Below, piece by piece: positions 62,543 through 64,000 of a DNA stretch of 64,000 bases. The DNA comes from Puia sp. (GTDB taxonomy: Bacteria > Bacteroidota > Bacteroidia > Chitinophagales > Chitinophagaceae). Numbering within the stretch: position 1 is the stretch's first letter; every line of letters starts with the position of its first letter. Both the position numbers and the translations under genes were made by a program. The notes under the pieces are model-generated. The model did not search any database, was not told the DNA's origin, and worked only from the letters and a program-made list of their open reading frames with translations. The stretch spans positions 1 to 64,000 of the forward strand of contig JARLGZ010000083.1 of assembly GCA_031292515.1 (NCBI GenBank), given 5' to 3'.

Positions 62543-63182
62543 CACTACAAGGCCTTATATAAAGGGTAGCACTCTGGAGATAGGGAGCGGTATCGGGAAT
62601 ATCTCCGATATGTTTATCCAACAGGGAATGCCTCTCTATTTAAGCGACCTGGAGGATAAATATTGCAGGATATTAAGCAAAAGGTTCCTGGGGGAACCTA
62701 TGGTGCGGAGTATTTTTCGGATCGACCTGAGGCATCCGGATTTTGGGCACAAATATGCTGAATTGCTGGGGAGGTTTAGTACAGTCTTCGCGTTGAATGT
62801 AGTGGAGCATATTCCCAACGACAAGTTGGCTATTGCCAATGCAAAACTATTACTACGCAAACGAGGTCACCTGATCGTCCTGGTACCGGCCTATATGGCG
62901 CTTTACAATGGTCTTGACTTGGGACTTGAGCATTGGAGGAGATACAATCGACAATCGATCCGAAAGTTATTGAGCAAAGACTTCGAAATTCTAAAAGTCC
63001 AATATTTTAACATGGTAGGGATACTAGGATGGTGGCTATCGGGGTCGGCGCTAGGCAAGAAAGAGTTGCCGGAAGAGCCGTTAAGTTTCTACAATAAACT
63101 GGTACCCATGTTCCAGATATCAGATGCTATCACCTTTAAGCAGGTAGGGCTGTCTGTGATCGCAGTCGGAAAGAGAAATTAA
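62448..63182 (+). CDS. Class I SAM-dependent methyltransferase (module copy 2)
   Basis: This 244-aa paralog of the methyltransferase at 32912-33649 shows motif I LEIGSGIGNISDMFI, then FSTVFALNVVEHIPNDKLAI, HLIVLVPAYMALYNGLDLG and HWRRYNRQSIRKLLSKDFEI. The C-terminal LPEEPLSFYNKLVPMFQISD is shared with copy 1. The ATG at 62448 overlaps the preceding GT2 gene by 95 bp. It probably modifies a sugar or lipid-linked glycan. A GT-C-like gene begins 22 bp after its stop. Confidence 0.9.
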   Translation: MNTDQLSAPQETGLITLQHLSEARRLNQWMFDTTRPYIKGSTLEIGSGIGNISDMFIQQGMPLYLSDLEDKYCRILSKRFLGEPMVRSIFRIDLRHPDFGHKYAELLGRFSTVFALNVVEHIPNDKLAIANAKLLLRKRGHLIVLVPAYMALYNGLDLGLEHWRRYNRQSIRKLLSKDFEILKVQYFNMVGILGWWLSGSALGKKELPEEPLSFYNKLVPMFQISDAITFKQVGLSVIAVGKRN

Positions 63183-63204
63183 GCATAATATAAATCATTA
63201 TTGC

Positions 63205-64000
63205 ATGAACCAGAAAATCATTTCGGGACCGGATCCCGGACAGTCTTTTATCCATTTTATATTATTCGAAAAAAAGAATCGTTCCTATCTCTTAGTTGCA
63301 GGAGCCGCTACCGTGGTGCAGTTCATCGTGTTTAAATTGCTATACCCTTATCCTGATTTTTTCTCAGACTCTTGGAGCTATATTTCTGCCGCCTCTGCTA
63401 ACTTAGATATCAATATATGGCCCATTGGTTATTCAAAGTTTCTAATGGCTTTCCACTCGCTAACCCATTCCGATATCGCTGTAGTGGCATTTCAATATTT
63501 TTTCTTAGAATTTTCCACGCTGTATTTATTCTTTACCCTACTTTATTTTTATACTCCCAGTAGGACGACCAAAAATATTTTATTTATATTCTTGTTTTTT
63601 AACCCCTTATTCCTCTATCTCAGTAATTATATCAACAGTGATCCCTTGTTTGCAGGCCTAAGCTTATGCTGGATAGGGGAATTATTGTGGATTGTTAACA
63701 GGCCTCGGCCCTACCATATTCTTTCACAAGCGATCTTGTTATTTCTGGCTTTCACAGTTCGGCATAATGCGCTATATTATCCTTTTGTCGCGGCTATCGC
63801 TTTTGCTATATCTCGCGAAAGACTATGGGTGAAATTGGCAGGTGCCGCGTCCGGATTTGTGCTGGCAGGATTGTTTGTTATACATGAGCAAGATGCAGCT
63901 TATCAAATGTATGGTCTCAAGCAATTCTCTCCTATGAGTGGATGGCTGCTGGCGAATAATGCGCTATATATACGGGGGCAAATCCATGTGGACTCCTCCC
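63205..64000 (+). CDS. GT-C-like polytopic membrane protein, 3' end outside window
   Basis: The frame from the ATG at 63205 is open to the window edge (265 codons). It has a short basic N-terminus and several hydrophobic helices. The first periplasmic loop contains the acidic and aromatic YPYPDFFSDSWSYISA, with the Asp expected of GT-C enzymes. LYLSNYINSDPLFAGLSLCW and FTVRHNALYYPFVAAIAFAI follow, the latter a pattern seen in GT-C-like surface-glycan proteins. It lies 22 bp after the methyltransferase and is likely part of the same transcript. It would use the lipid-linked sugar made by the GT2 enzyme. Confidence 0.75.
   Translation, partial: MNQKIISGPDPGQSFIHFILFEKKNRSYLLVAGAATVVQFIVFKLLYPYPDFFSDSWSYISAASANLDINIWPIGYSKFLMAFHSLTHSDIAVVAFQYFFLEFSTLYLFFTLLYFYTPSRTTKNILFIFLFFNPLFLYLSNYINSDPLFAGLSLCWIGELLWIVNRPRPYHILSQAILLFLAFTVRHNALYYPFVAAIAFAISRERLWVKLAGAASGFVLAGLFVIHEQDAAYQMYGLKQFSPMSGWLLANNALYIRGQIHVDSS

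Noticed and set aside
1-64000. tRNA, rRNA or insertion-sequence transposase genes
   Set aside because: None recognised by eye on either strand. A covariance-model scan would be decisive for tRNAs.

Overview
The window reads as a chromosomal segment of a Bacteroidota bacterium, most likely of the Chitinophagaceae. The grounds are the Bacteroidota-type tra operon, SusC-like outer-membrane beta-barrels, an F420-type oxidoreductase next to a Crp/Fnr regulator, few Shine-Dalgarno sequences, one plausible TTG-N20-TAnnTTTG promoter, and roughly 50% GC. No rRNA, tRNA, CRISPR array or intact insertion sequence was seen.

Layout. 1-431: 3'-truncated Crp/Fnr regulator. 551-14670: conjugation block, all on the minus strand. 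In transcription order it holds a small membrane protein, traE, traF, a traG-traI fusion, two further TraI-like exported proteins, traJ, traK, traM, traN, mobA, mobB and mobC. No integrase, traA-D, traL or traO-Q is visible, so it is part of a larger or decayed integrative element. 14967-18388: two GT-C-like membrane proteins. 19003-24106: an FtsX/MacB permease, an exported beta-sandwich protein, a Crp/Fnr regulator and an F420-type reductase. 24096-24893: a cluster of tiny genes, one with a canonical -1 slippery heptamer. 25006-32875: a carbohydrate locus with an AraC regulator, a large secreted multidomain glycosidase-like protein, an MFS sugar porter, a PhyH-type dioxygenase and a TIM-barrel isomerase. 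32912-38379: a methyltransferase, a GT2 glycosyltransferase, an outer-membrane barrel, a small protein and a stand-alone AraC-type HTH protein. 38873-48802: a large exported protein, a NUDIX hydrolase, a broken anti-phage dCTP-deaminase-like gene, a broken MFS exporter with its HxlR regulator, a PD40 propeller protein and decayed membrane or surface genes. 48797-57221: a GT-C-like protein, a CfrBI-like restriction-modification pair, an exported SelA-like PLP protein, a possible papain-like protein with a neighbouring lipoprotein, and a GNAT protein. 57575-64000: two stand-alone AraC-HTH proteins followed by a second barrel-GT2-methyltransferase set and a GT-C protein that runs off the window.

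Two observations stand out. First, a module of stand-alone AraC-HTH, outer-membrane beta-barrel, DPM1-type GT2 and SAM methyltransferase occurs twice in opposite orientation. Both copies keep the same 95-bp out-of-frame GT2/methyltransferase overlap. GT2 enzymes of this type usually charge polyprenyl phosphate for GT-C enzymes, and a GT-C-like gene follows the right copy, so a cell-surface glycosylation role is a reasonable inference. Second, degenerate tandem repeats with short units, mostly 15, 18 or 21 bp, sit at many unrelated gene starts, gene ends and protein linkers. They can duplicate start codons, create leader ORFs, or encode penta- and hexapeptide repeats. I know of no named element that explains them.
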